NCBI GenBank assembly: GCA_030762935.1
Contig: CM060897.1
Span: 108,590,176-108,654,175, forward strand
Source of the DNA: Hymenopus coronatus
Lineage: Eukaryota; Arthropoda; Insecta; Mantodea; Hymenopodidae
Reading direction: 5' to 3'
Length of the DNA stretch: 64,000 bases
Shown: positions 22,637 to 36,500 of the stretch, piece after piece
Numbering within the stretch: position 1 is the first letter of the stretch
Layout of the letters: every line of letters begins with the position of its first letter
Notes under the pieces: generated by a model
What the model was told of the DNA's origin: nothing
The model's database searches: none
The model's input: the letters and a program-made list of their open reading frames with translations, nothing else
Translations under genes and position numbers: made by a program

Positions 22637-25600
22637 GGATTCAAATAACGGTTTTCTCAGATTAGAGTAGTTTTGTTGGGTTGGAAATTCTGCTCATGCA
22701 CAGTAGTAACAAATTGAGTTCCTTTGTTGACATTCCGTAAACAGTTTGCTATAAAAGAAAGTATAATAGGGTGAAGATCATGTTGTAATCTACTATTGTG
22801 CTGTGCGCTAGTATGCTAGTGTTTTAGCTAGTTTGTTAAAAAATGGTTTATTGTCCTGCTGCAGCCATGGATGAGAATGAAGTGGCAATAGTGTGATAAA
22901 GCAGCCACGAGGTAAAGCCACTGTCAGGGATCACTATGGATCTCTCTAACTTTTGTTCTCCAAGTGCTTGCATCTTCTAAACATCTAATTTGAGTACTTT
23001 CATTGTTTTAATCTCAATTTTTTCCACTTATTTTTTAATGACTAATACAGAAGCTTTGTTATTTTCCAATGAAATTCAGAGAAAAAAGCTGTCATTTATT
23101 GATAATCATGGTATCTAAAAAGTTGCTTGAATTTTGAAAATGTGCAGGAAAATGCTTTTGTGGGTCTCAAAATTGCTCATAAGAGGTAACAACTTAAATG
23201 TGAATATTCATAACTACATTCTCAGAAAAGAAAAAAACGAAAAAATTATATATTCTTATTGCCAATGGTGGCACCAGAACCTTGAATTATTGTGGGAGAG
23301 GGAAGTGCTGGGCAGTGTAGTAGTGAAAGTGAAACTTTGCAAAAAACATAAGCTTTTTGCACAAAAATAATATAATACTAATCATCTGCATATGTCATAT
23401 TATACAAGTGGCCATGTCACTGGCAACACTGGGTCTTTGGATGAAATTTGTAAAGCTGATGCATTTATATACCTCTCAATGTATTAGCCTGCAGATTTTA
23501 TGAAAACCTTACTGTTATAAATAATTACTAGTAGTACTGCCCTTCTTACGTTGTAAAGCTCAAGGTGCGCTTCATTAACCATTTTTTTTTATCTTTCTCA
23601 TGCATTTTTATGCTTAATCTAAGTCATAGTAATTATAAAGGTCTTTTTGAAAAATTAATCATGTTATTAGGTTACTGTTTCAAATATTTTTAAATACGAG
23701 GGTCAGCTGATAAGTCCCAGACCTCATACAGATATGGAAAACTAGGCCAGTTAAACAGTAGCATCGAATAGTTTAACTAGACTAGCTTGTATCCATAGTT
23801 GCAGGTCAATAGCTTGTTTAGTTTTCGAATGACAGCATTTTAAACAAGACAACTTTAGAGTTTTCCGAAAATGGAGGATTTGGAAAAATGACCAGTGATT
23901 AAATACTTCCATTTGAAAGGCTTAACGCTTAAAGAAATCAAGGAGAAAATGGACAGTTCATTGAAAGACTCTGCCCCTTCATATTCAATGATTAAAAGGT
24001 GGATTGCAGTGTTTAAAGTGGGACGCATGAACACTAGTGATGTGCCTTGGTCTGGATGCCCTGTTGAAGTGATAACTCCAGAGATCATTGAAAAAATCAT
24101 TTAGCACTGTAAGACCGCAGATTAAAGTTGTTTGAGATAGCAGAGATTGTAAACATATCAAAAGAATGTGCAGATAATATTTTAAGTAATTTTTTGGGCT
24201 TTCACAAGGCCTGTGCAAGAGAGTGCCATGTTTGTTGACACCTGATCAAAAGTTGCAAAGAAAAACAGTATCTGTTAAGAATGTGGAACTCTACGTAAAA
24301 ATCCCAGTGAATTTTCGAGACAGCTTATTACTATGGATGAAACTTGGATACATCACTACACTCCAGAAAGTAAATCACAGCCAAAACAGTGGATTGTACT
24401 AAGTGAACCAACTCCAAAAAAGGCAAATTCCATTTTGTCAGCTAACAATGTAATGGCGAGTGTATTCTGGGATTCACAGGGAATAATTTGTATTGATTAT
24501 TTGGAAAAGGGTAAAAGTATCATGATGACTACTACACAAGCTTACTGCAATGTTTGAGTGATGAGGTGAAAAGAAAAAGACCACATTTGGCAAAAAGAAA
24601 AAAAATCTTATTTCACCACGACAATGTTCTGGCCTATTATTCAGTTATTGCAATGGGAAAAATGTGTGAATTAAAGTTGGAATTGCTTGAACATCCACCT
24701 TATTCACCACACATAACACCTAGTGACTACAATCTGTTCCCAAATCTCAAAAAAATTCTTGGAGCACAAAGATTTCATAGCAACAAGGAGGTCATTGATG
24801 TTGTTAACAGCTATTTTGAGGATCTTGATAAATCATACTATAAAGATGGTTTAATTAAATTAGAACACCAATATGACAAATGTATTAGCCTTTCTGAAGA
24901 TTATAAAGCAACAAAACACTTTTTAAATGCTATTTTCATTGAGAGGCCTGGGACTTATCAACCAACCATAGTTCATAATTACTGATGCTGAATTTAGAAT
25001 CAATCTCACTATTTTTACACAAACTTTCCCTTATTAAGTTTTTAAATGTGGAACATTTTCAAGGGCATTGATCCTCGTCCTCACATTTATGTGACCAAAG
25101 TTTGTTCTCTTCACCCCTCTTCCTCTTCTCTCAGCTAGATTTGAATCTGCTGCCATCTATAGGTAGAGTAACAAAGGTGTAACAAGCTACTCAGTAGTGG
25201 AATTTCAAAATTTATATCAGGCTCATTCTTGATAGTAAATATTTTCTCTTAAATAGTCATTTCTCGATGAGGAAACTGGTTTTAACTATCGTCTAATATT
25301 GTGATTCTCAGATCATTAATGTTGTGAAATGGTGGATTTTTCTGTTTGTTTTGTTATCTCTGGTGTTCTTTCAATCTAATGCTCAAATAATATTTCTGAG
25401 AATCTTCATAGTTGATGGTAGATCCCAGATTTTAGTGCAGAGTATCTGATACTGGAAATATATTTGCATTTTTTACACTCTGGATTTTAGTTTACATAGA
25501 GGAAAAATTAATGAAGTATTGTTATAAAATTGCTTTATTTTAGAGTAAATTTTCAGATGATTGGTTCTTAGAGGATCTTGTTAATCAGGTAGACATATGT

Positions 25601-28600
25601 TTTAATGTTAATGTTTTGTATATCTGCTTTTACATAATGTTTTGTCTGTGAAATCATCCATTGAGAATATCTGATTCCCTAAATAAGTCGAGATTGTAGT
25701 TCCTGCATATTTCTCTTTCATTTTATGTTGCCCTTTCTTTGTTTTCTTAATGTTCTTATGCTTGATTCTGATCCAGTTTTATCTTGTAAGTAATTTTGAG
25801 CTTGTGGACAAAATAGCTTTACTTTCAGCTGTGCAATATTTCATACAAGTAAACTTGTTGTGGAATATGTGAGCCTTGTAGTATATTGTTAGCATCATAA
25901 ATTCTCAGTGAAACCTTGGCCATTCAACTTCCTCTTCTGGCACATTCTAACTTCAACCTGAACTACATTTGTGGAGAAATAGCAAGACTAGTGATATGAT
26001 AATATTCTTCTATTAAATGTCTAAAAACGGCCAGTCTTAACTTCCGAACAACAGTGTTCCCAACTTCTGTTCAAGCCATTACAATCTGATTTATCTGGCA
26101 TTCTTTTTGAAATACTCACTTTGATAACTGAAGCCATGTCTTGCAATAATAAAGTAGAAGTGACATAGTTCCACTTTAGCAAACTGAAAGCCCAAAAATA
26201 AAACTGTTGATGTACACACAAAACTAAAATAGTAATGTGAAGGTGCAGACCTGTCATCATCCTCAGTACTAAATAGCGCACAAGAATGTTATTCTAGTTT
26301 TGTGCAATACAATTTCTGCGTGTAGTAAGAACTCTCTCACCAAATCTAAAGTTTTCAAGTAGTCTTGAAGCAAATTTTGATAAGGAAATTGTTTCAAAAG
26401 CAAGTAGTTTTTTGAAGTGATGCTAGTTTGTAAGGTATCAGAAAATAGATTTGTCCTGGCTTGTTTGTAAGGTATCAGAAAATAGATTTGTCCTGGCTTT
26501 GTTGAACCTTATCAAAGGATATAACTATAAAACCAAAGAGAAGCTACAAAAGTTTAACATTTCAGCTATTGTGCATATTGTGCGCCTCTAAAAATGTTTT
26601 ATAGGTTATGCAACATTTCTAGAATTTGGAAGAGTGTTGGGTTGGAGAGATTAAAACCTGGTAATATTTGATTCCCTTTGCATGAATATAGGTGAATTTT
26701 TAGTCCATTATTTTGAATAGCTGTGGGGAATGTACATATGAAATTAAAGTTATAGAGGTAAAGGTAGAACCCAGCATAAAAATAAAAATCATATAGATCA
26801 TTGTTCAATAATTTCCACAAGACTACTGAGGTTAATTGTAATTCAATACCCACCTATTCAATATTGTATGTCAAAATAGCACATTCTCGTGCTCAAAAGG
26901 CAGTACAGGTTAAAGGGGAGACACTGTTGCCACATGTACTTACTATACATGTGCTTGCAACATGGCATCCAGTTACAGTTGGTGTACTGATCTTGTGAAT
27001 GATACATCACCACATAGTGAAATGTTTGCACTGCTATTTAAAGCTTTTATGAAATAATTGATTTTTATTTACGTTGTGTCTCTCTACTTTGTATTTTAGT
27101 ACTTAAAATAAGATTTTAAGAGAATAAAAACTAATATAAAGATAGAGTATAATAAAATCTTTAAAAAATCTTGTTGGATACCTTAATCTTTATCACTGTC
27201 CTCTTTGTCTTCCATTAGCCTTGGATGGACACGATTCTGATGCCCGAAAGAACAGTTTTTGTTTAGACAGCAATAATGCTAATGATAGATAATCAGAAAA
27301 GGTTTCACATTGTCTTGGAACTTGACAACTATCCACCTATCGCTTTCAACTTTTTTGTTTTGATTATATAATTTGCCCGCTTTTGCACTTAATATATTTA
27401 TCTGGCTCAGATCAATTTCCCTATTTGTGGTTGTCTGAATTGCATGTACATTTTAAGGTAATTTTGAGTTATAACCATATCATTTCAATGGGATTTAGTA
27501 TAATGGCAAACAAAGAATTTGTTGCTCTACTGTGTTTTTCATTATTTTCATCATAATGCATTAATCATATCTTTCTTTATGTTGAGACAGAATTTAGTTT
27601 AAGTTTATTGAAGCACTAAGAAATACATATCTTGTGCTGCTCACTAGACTTTGGCCCAGGCCACTTTATCAGTGGGCAATCCAGTTTAAATTACACAAAG
27701 AAGAACATATTACTGTAACTACCAGTAAAAATGCTCATGAACTATTCTTGTAATTGTTCTTCCCTGTTAACAGTCCATTTCCATTTATTTTTGACTTTTT
27801 CTGAATATTGTCCCAATGTCCTATAGTTTTTATCTATAATTTTATTTATATCAGATTTCCTATTCATTTTTGACCATATACTTTCTTTTCCCCATTTCTC
27901 AGTTTTCTTACAATAAAAAATTATTGTTGTACGTCTTCCTTTCTCCCACATAATGGACATACACCTTGTGGGTGCCTGTTTCGTTGTCCTTTTAGCCTCC
28001 ATATTCCTGTTCTTGACCATTCCTCCTCCTTTCTTCCTGGCTAGTCTTATCTATATATCTTTCTCTTTCCCTTGTGACAGAATAAACAGAAGCATGTCAT
28101 ATTTAAACATTTCTGTTTGAGTAAGAAACCAAAGTTAATTTTCCTCAAAGAAGTAATGTCCATAAGTTTACTTTATCTGCTGTGATATTTTGCATTATCA
28201 ATTACAGCAAGAGCTCCCTCAGGGATATTGGAGAGCAATTATTCAGAACCTACTTTTCATTTCATGTGTGTCAGCCATATTTCACAGAAATGTTAGTTCA
28301 GCATTTCTGATGAACCTATGTTTATTTCCAGAATGTATAAAAGCAAATCTTGATAGACGATGTAGGTTGTCCTGAGTTCTGTACTTAATTCCTAAATTGC
28401 TGCTTGACGAGCAATTTTAACTTGGAATTATTATGTACCTCCACACCTTCTCAGTGTATAGTCTAACAATGACTCATCTGTATAGACAATTGATTTCCAG
28501 AGAGCCCTAAACTTTTTTATTTGTTTTAGATATTTGTGTTCAATTTGATTATACTGTCTCTTTTTGTTAATATGCACTTGTTACCCATTCTTTTATATTT

Positions 28601-31600
28601 GAACCCCAATTCGTGTAGGAGTGGATTTAAAGTGGCCGTTGGAAAATTTGGGAGGGTATCAGCTGTTGACAATTACACTTAACACGGGTGAAATGTTTAT
28701 AAACAGCAAAGACTGAAAGATTCACCTCTATTTTGCACTGCTTTGCACTATTCCATCATTTTGTGTTAACCCAGAATTTGTTAGTGTTGTTTCCCCATCC
28801 TTTTGCTTTTCTTTTTGAATATGTTCTTAGAAGTTCTCCAGGAGCCTATCACCTGAAACTTTAATATAAAGCTCCTAACAGATCCATTACGATATGACGA
28901 AGTAGTTAAAGCAAATTGATAGGTGCTCATTCATCTGCAGTACATTATATTTTGACCTGAGTCTAACATTGTATAAAATCCCAAAATAATGGGTTAATGC
29001 ATAATAAGTAAGATTCTTGCTTATGAATTATCATAACTGACAAAAATATATACATAATGCAATTTTTGTCGCTTAATAATGTGTTTCATTTCCTCATTGA
29101 TTATGTCTAAATAGCTAGAGAAGCTGCTTTTGCATTGCGCACACGGACGCACGAGAGAGTCTAATGTGTATATGCAAGGAAGAAAATTAATTTATAAACT
29201 ATCTAATTTTTAATGTTAATTGCTGAAAAATTAGAGAGACACAATGATAAAGAACATTAATATTTACGAGGAAAATGGCTAGTATCCAATGACAATTTAT
29301 AAGACAAGCATTTTAAAAGTTTGTGATAAATTCTAACAAAAGAAATGAAACAAATTGTGTATTACTATTTAAGTATTCAAAACATGAAGTGTAGATTTTA
29401 TAGCGCATAATATTGTAATAGCAATGGGGCATGCTAAATTACTCTGAGAGGATGGGGAATAAACCTGCTAAAGAAAAATTCTCATCATTCAGCTGGGAAT
29501 CAAATCCAGGACTTTGGTTTTGTGTTGTGTGTTTATTTGGCATTCAGTTAACATTATTGGAACACAAAGTGATGAAAATAATCATTTTACATGAATATGC
29601 TAACCCCAAACACAAAACTTGAAACTTACTGTAGATTTTGTTTTGTATAGTTATGGTTCTAGGTGCTTAGATATAAGGTGTACTTTTTGCAAAAATACAG
29701 TTAAACTCTACACCAATGTGATTAATGTGGTTTAGTTGTTACGCGTTTTAGAACTCGCAAACAAATAACTATTTTTATGCCATTCTAACTATAAATTAGG
29801 CAGCTCAAAATAATAGGAAAATATTTCAAATATAAATATCTAAAAGTTTCTTTTCTACTCAATTGCTATTAGCAAGTATCATAATTCTCTCAAATGAATT
29901 ATGATTTAATAAAGTTCTTCCATGTTCTTTCAGAACTGCATCCAGAAAGTAAGTCCTGATGACCGAAAAAGAGAACAAAAACAACACCAAGTATGAAATA
30001 CTTATTGGAATAATTATGTAGATTCACTGGCTACTTTTCAACACAGACACAACCATTTCAAGGCCTTTGTCCAAATTGTGCAGTATCATTTGTATGCCCA
30101 ACTCATAGGAATCTGCTACCAATATCTAGAGCCATGTCATTTCATTCTGCACCTCAGCATCATTGTGGAAATATTTTCTTGTCAGAAAACGCTTCACGAG
30201 ACAGAGGAGATGAGAATCAATTGGGGCAAGATCTGGGCTGTAGGGTGGATGAACGAAGATCTCCGATCCAAACTTATTCAACACATTTTGTGTGGCATTG
30301 GCTGTATGGGGTCTTGCATTGTCATGCAATAGCATAATGCCTCTTGTCAACATCTCACATTTCTTGTATTGGATTGCCCTCATCAGTTTATGCAATGTTT
30401 ACCATTACCAATTAGCATTTAAGGTCTCCCCTTGTGGTAAAAACTTTCACAAGGTGACACCATGTTGATCCTAGAAGACAATGCACACAATTTTTTTGAC
30501 AGAGACTACCTGCTTGAATTTGGCCTTCACTGGTGAACCTCTATGCTGCCAATGCATTGATTGTTGTTTTGTCTCTGGTGTGGAATGCAAGACCTATGTT
30601 TCATCCCAAGTGACAATGTTGTCAAGAAACTCGTCAGTTTTCTCTGCTTACTGATGTAAGAATGTCAATGCAGCCAGACTTTTGGTTTTGTGTTCATCTG
30701 TCAGTTGCCTAGGCACCCATCTTGTATACACTTTGTGAAAACCAAGCCACCGGAGACAATTTCGTGCAAAAGCGAGCAAGACATCTGTGGGAATTTACAA
30801 TATAGTTTTGAAATTGTGAAGTGCTGGTTCTGCACAATGCTTGCCACACACTTTCTAACACGTCTGGTGTCTTTGTTGTAAATATTGTTTCATCCTTCAA
30901 TGAATTGCCTGCACCATCATGTTACCATACTGTCACACGTAATGTTCTGTCCATATCATGTGACACAATTGGTGATGGATCTCTGCCAGAGATTGCTTAT
31001 GAGCATGCAAAAATCGGATGACTGCATGAGAATATTGACAGGAGACAATATCAAAGCAACCACTTTCTCCTAGCAGGCGCAGTAACCACTGCCATCACAA
31101 GACTGAAGCTTTACTGCATTATTCCTGCATACCTCCTCTCTACTCCTGCACTTGCACATTGCTATATGATTGGTCGTGCCATCTCCAGATGTGATTGGGA
31201 CTTACTTTCTGGATGCACCTCATCATTTGATATTGCTAAACATATAAAACATTTTGTGCACAGCAAAAATTAAGGGAATATTAAATTTAGCACATGTTAT
31301 GCATTAGAATCAAATGCTGGAAAATATAATATTGGGAAGGTTTTTCCTTACTCCTGACAGATTGGTTTTAATCAGCATTATAATAAGGTCACTTTGTGAT
31401 GCTACACTAGAGGTGGTCAAAATCCATGCCAATCTCGCTCATTATTTGTAGGCTACGCCACTTCTCGAGAATCTTGTGTATCAAGAGCTAGTGCTCACAA
31501 GCGAGGTGACTCGAGTATTCTCGTAACTACAGTCAAAATAGGTTGATGTATGATCCGTAGTATAAACTTGTTACTTAATAACTAGGGCCCAGATTTTTGG

Positions 31601-33550
31601 AATTTAACCTGCTTTTTACCCTTATAAGTAAGTTAGAAAAAGTTTCAAAGTGCTTTTATATTTCAAAGCGTTTGGGTGCTAATGTGTGAATCTTACTTAA
31701 AAAAAAAACTAAATGGACATTAAAACCTAAAACTTGCTAAGCTTAAGTTTTTTTCTTTGACATCAGTAGAAAATGTATCAATTTTTTCTTCAGTTCATTT
31801 GAATTACAATTTTTGTTTAACAATTCATTTAATTTTGTTTTGAGTGTGGATGTGGGGTTAGCCAGGAAAATAATTTATCACGATTTTTATGTTAGTATAG
31901 AAATTGTGTGTATGAAATATGCATCACTGACATCTTGCGATGTTAAAAGATCTTTTTATATCTAAAGGAGTATAAAATACACAGACAATTTGGAAATGTG
32001 AATGGTTGCATATAGCAACAGTGCTGAAATGTGAAATTTGTTTTATGTGAGTACTATATATTAAAACTACATGCTGATTTTTTTGGTTAAAATGTTCTAG
32101 CACGAGTATACTATGTAACAAATTGTCTTAAATTACAGCACATGTTAATAGCATGCTTCCATGAGGTAAAATATTTTTCATATTTTTATCTGTATTATGT
32201 TATAAAAGGCGATTGTCGCTGGGTTCCTTAAATACGAGGGGCATACTGAAAGTCATGAGCAACACTGTTTTACAATCTTAATATTTATTTTTAAGCCAAA
32301 CCAAATACATCATAATCTACAGACTTTCTTTCACTTTTCAACATAGTCTCCATTGTTTCCACACATTTTCCCCATTGTTCTACAAGTTTGAAAATGCCCT
32401 TGTGATAGAACTCCGTTCCAGCTGCCCGCAGACCCTGACACACTGCTTTCCGAATATCCTCCAGCATCTCGTAGCGTTGGCCACGCATCTGCTCCTTCAC
32501 AGAACCGAAAAGATGGTAGTCGGAGGGTGCCAAGTCAGTACTGTAGGGAGGATGTGGAAGAGTTTCCCACCCTAATGCCCAGATCTTCTCCATAGTGGCA
32601 CGGGCAGTATGCGGACGCTCATTATCCTGTTGAAGGATGATCCTCTTTCCAGGGTGTTTATCACGCAAAGCCCGACAGAGCTTCAGAAGTGTTGATGTAG
32701 CGGGCAGAATTTATGGTTTGAAAGTCAACCAGAATGCAACCCTGTGCATCCCAAAAGACACTTCCCATAACTTTTCCTACAGACTTCACTGTCTTCGCTT
32801 TCTTCGATGGTGAGTTCAAGTGGTGCCATTCCATACTCTGACGTTTCGTTTCTGGCTCATAGTGCTGGAACCAGCTCTCATCTCCAGTTACAATACACGT
32901 CAAAAATGTATCACCTTCATTATGAAATCTCTGAAGAAGGTTTTGTTAAATGGTTCTTCTCTGAAGTTTGTGGTCTTCAGTCAATAAACGGGGAACCCAA
33001 CGGGCACAGACCTTTCGATAACCCAAGCTGTGGATCATATCTTGTACTGCACTATGTCCTATTCCAAGTTGCGCAGCAATTTCATTCACAGTGAAATGCC
33101 TATCTCCTGTAATGAGCTCATCAACTCTTTCCTTGTTGCGTTCTGTAGAGGCAGTTCGGGGACGACCGCTACGAGGCACATTTTGCAGACTCGTGTTTCC
33201 GTCTTTGAAATGTTTCACCCATCTTCTAACACTGCTGGCACCCAGGCAGACACCTCCATATGCACGTTGAAGTCTAAGATGAATTTCAGGAGCAGAATTT
33301 CCTTCTTTCACAAGGAATTCAATGACAGCACGCTGTCGAAACGAAACATCAATGTCAGCCATTTTTCAAACACCGTCTGTGGTCACGTGATAGAAGCTAA
33401 TGACGTCACAATGTGTCAACATGTGGCTTAAAGTCTGTAGATTACGATCCTGCAATTCGTTTCGTTACATTGTTGAAATTTAAATTTTTACAATGGGTTG
33501 CTCATGACTTTCAGTATGCCCCTCGTAAGTAGGAAAATTGTTTAAAATCC

Positions 33551-33581
<31 letters not shown>

Positions 33582-36500
33582 CTAGGAACATTGTTAGAAA
33601 GCTAGAAAAATTGTTTAAAAACTAAAGAGACAAATTGAAGATAGTAAAATGCTAAAACTGCATTTATAAAAACCTAAAAAATCTGAGCTCTAGTAATAAC
33701 TCAAGATGACTTGTATAACACTATATATATATCCAAAGTATTCACAGCAAACGGTTTGAATCAGCGATATTAATCATAATGACATACCTATATTTTGTGT
33801 TACTATGTATAAACATGTTGTTACAACCGAAAACAGAATTACTTCTTGCAACATAAACATTTTAGGAGTAATAAAATATATACACATTTATTTGTAACAA
33901 AACTGGAGACCATGTACACATATATGCAGATTCTGTAATACTACATTTCGTTTTAAACTCTCCCTAGCAGGTTACTTAAATATCAACCTTATCTTGAAAG
34001 GCTATTTAAATCTTGAATCATTTAAACCTATGAAATAATATTAACTTACAGAACTGATTATGCGAGGTTCTGCACATTACACCACAGTCTTGTTATTAAC
34101 GAGACCTATGGGTCTTACGAGTAATCGAGAATCTTGTACTCTCATTGACCAAACTGTCTCATGCCAGCTATGCATTTAGCTGCATCTACTGGGTGCAAGA
34201 GGCATGCTTAGTGGCAGCAAGAAACGAATGAGATCTATTTCATGCATTTCTGACAAGACAACAAGCAAAAGCACTCAAACTTGCAAGAGACTTAAGTGTC
34301 AGTAAAGGTTTAACATAAAGAGGTTTCTCTGAAAATTATATGTGCAGAGAGCAGAATGAAGTTCAAGATGCTTACTGGAATAGTCAACAGATATGGTGTT
34401 CACCACATTACTTGATTCATAAAGGGTAACAATGCTAAAAATTAATGACAGTTGTTTGCTCTGGTCTATGATTATGTACAGCACAATTAAGTATGCATTT
34501 GAGTATGTTTTGTTACGATTTTGTCATCTATGATAGATATCCATATAATGTTTAATATGTGAGAATATTTTCTGATGGCACAGCCAGTTTAAACAAAAGT
34601 TCATTTTATGCAGTGTGACATACTTAAAAAAAAATTGGTATTTCCATTAACTGGAACTTCTTTGAATCATACCATGGCAAAGGTGCTGTCTATGCAATTA
34701 GAGGACAGGTGAAATGGATGGCTTGGACTGTGGTTAAATTGGAAATGCAAATTCAGATCGCTAAGGAACTTGACAAAAGTAAAAAAAATCCTGGTACATA
34801 AAGCCTTTGCTTGGAAAAAGATGGAGAAATATTTCTGCAGTTCATTTCATGAGTGTTGGATATAATTGTCATTGAATTTGCACATTTTATTTGAAGTAAA
34901 AAGTTTCTAATTTATAAAATAATACATATTGAGTCGACCAGACACTCTATGGCTTCACATACCTAAAACTTTTGCTGACGCGTTTCACCTTCCGTTGAAG
35001 GCATTAGCGGAAAAGTTTTAGGTATGTGAAGCCATAGTGTGTCTATTCGACTCAATCTGTATTACTTTATAAATTATTAGTGAAAATACCATGGAGGCTA
35101 CTGACCACCATACAGATCAAACGAGTAACATGAACAGAATTTGCGTCTTTGGGTGCCGAGCATGGGTGTGTAATGTGTGTGTGAGTATACTCCCCTGCCT
35201 ATTCATAACAGTGTTTCACAGTGTTAATTCCAATTGGTTTTTAACTATTTTGTAACTAAAAAGTCTTTGTTGTGTGTGAAAAATGAATTTGCTATTTCTA
35301 CAATAGAAGAAACTGCATATGTGTTTGTGTCTATTATCTTCACTGATGTGACCTCAAAGACAGCTGATAGAAAGTAGTCGATTTTCTCTGCATAAGAGTC
35401 TCTAAAAACAGTTTTGCTCATAATTTACAAATTTGTAAATTTAATTTGTAAATCAACTACTTTGTTTATTTCCATGTCCCAAACCTACAACATGTTAGAA
35501 GATTAACTTATTAAATATAGAAATGAAAGTTCTCGATGTGGAGATATTCTCTTTTGTGTTGTCCTTTTAATAGTTATAGTTTTGGCAACTATTATAAGGG
35601 AAATGAAATTAAAACATACCCCTTCTAGTTACTATGTGCCATTTTCAGAGAAATTGGTGGAAGCATATGTAAGAGTGCAAGTGTGGGTTACAAAACTAAG
35701 CTACCCTGATAGAAGTTTTGGCTTTCAATAGAAGAAGCAGCTGTTAGCATATTAGGATGTTTTAATTGAGAACATGTCACATCACTTCTATATTTATGTG
35801 TTCTTCAGTCATACTTTCATGTTCACTACTTCGTACATAGTACAAAGGTAAAGAAGGTATTGCATTCCACCCAAACATTTGATGCCAAGATTTCTTTGGA
35901 AGTATATATTTTAGGATTCCCTCTATCCAAAAACACATTTGTAGAAAAAGGTGTGTGTGGGCATGAACATGTGGACAGCAACACTCAAAAAACGAGAATT
36001 CTTTTTAATACCAAACTTGATATTTAATTTTAGCATCTTCCAAGGGTGCGACAGGAAGATTTTCAAGAAGATCTCCCTACCCCAAACTATCCTTTACATG
36101 GAAAAAATTACAAAATTTTGATTATCTCAAAAATGGCTGTAGTAACTTTATGAAACTTCTATTTATTAAACATACTTATATGACAAATAAACTTTAATTT
36201 TCTGGGAATAGCCTCTGAAGTTTTCTTCATTGTGGATGAACTTTTGCATAACTGGTGAACCATAAGAGATAGACAAAACTTAAATATATGTAAATCCCAT
36301 TGAAGCACACATTCTGTCAAATACATTTTTTTGTTGAGTTAATGATTTCGGAGATATTCCTTGTTATTGGTTTTGATTGTAAAATACTTCAACTATTCTC
36401 ACTCGGAAATTTGTCATTCCTGTTTCTTTTGTCTTAAGCCTGGCTGTACAAAGAGAACTAAATTTCAGTAACATAGTGGTAGCTGTTAACAGTTTGACTC

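Larger units (their letters stand above)
31583..33692. mobile_element. hAT-like non-autonomous element interrupted by a mariner
   Basis: The left end TAGGGCCCAGATTTTTGGAA and the right end (read inverted) TAGAGCTCAGATTTTTTAGG form imperfect TIRs. They are flanked by TTAATAAC (31,575-31,582) and GTAATAAC (33,693-33,700), 8-bp duplications differing at one base, which is the hAT duplication length. Removing the internal mariner (32,235-33,525 plus one TA) leaves about 0.82 kb with no coding capacity. An A-rich tract at about 33,552-33,579 lies in its right half. Confidence 0.7.

Noticed and set aside
31405..34165. A larger hAT element spanning both CTCGAG-rich flanks
   Set aside because: Similar TCTCG motifs occur on both sides, but I could not align convincing inverted ends or an 8-bp duplication.
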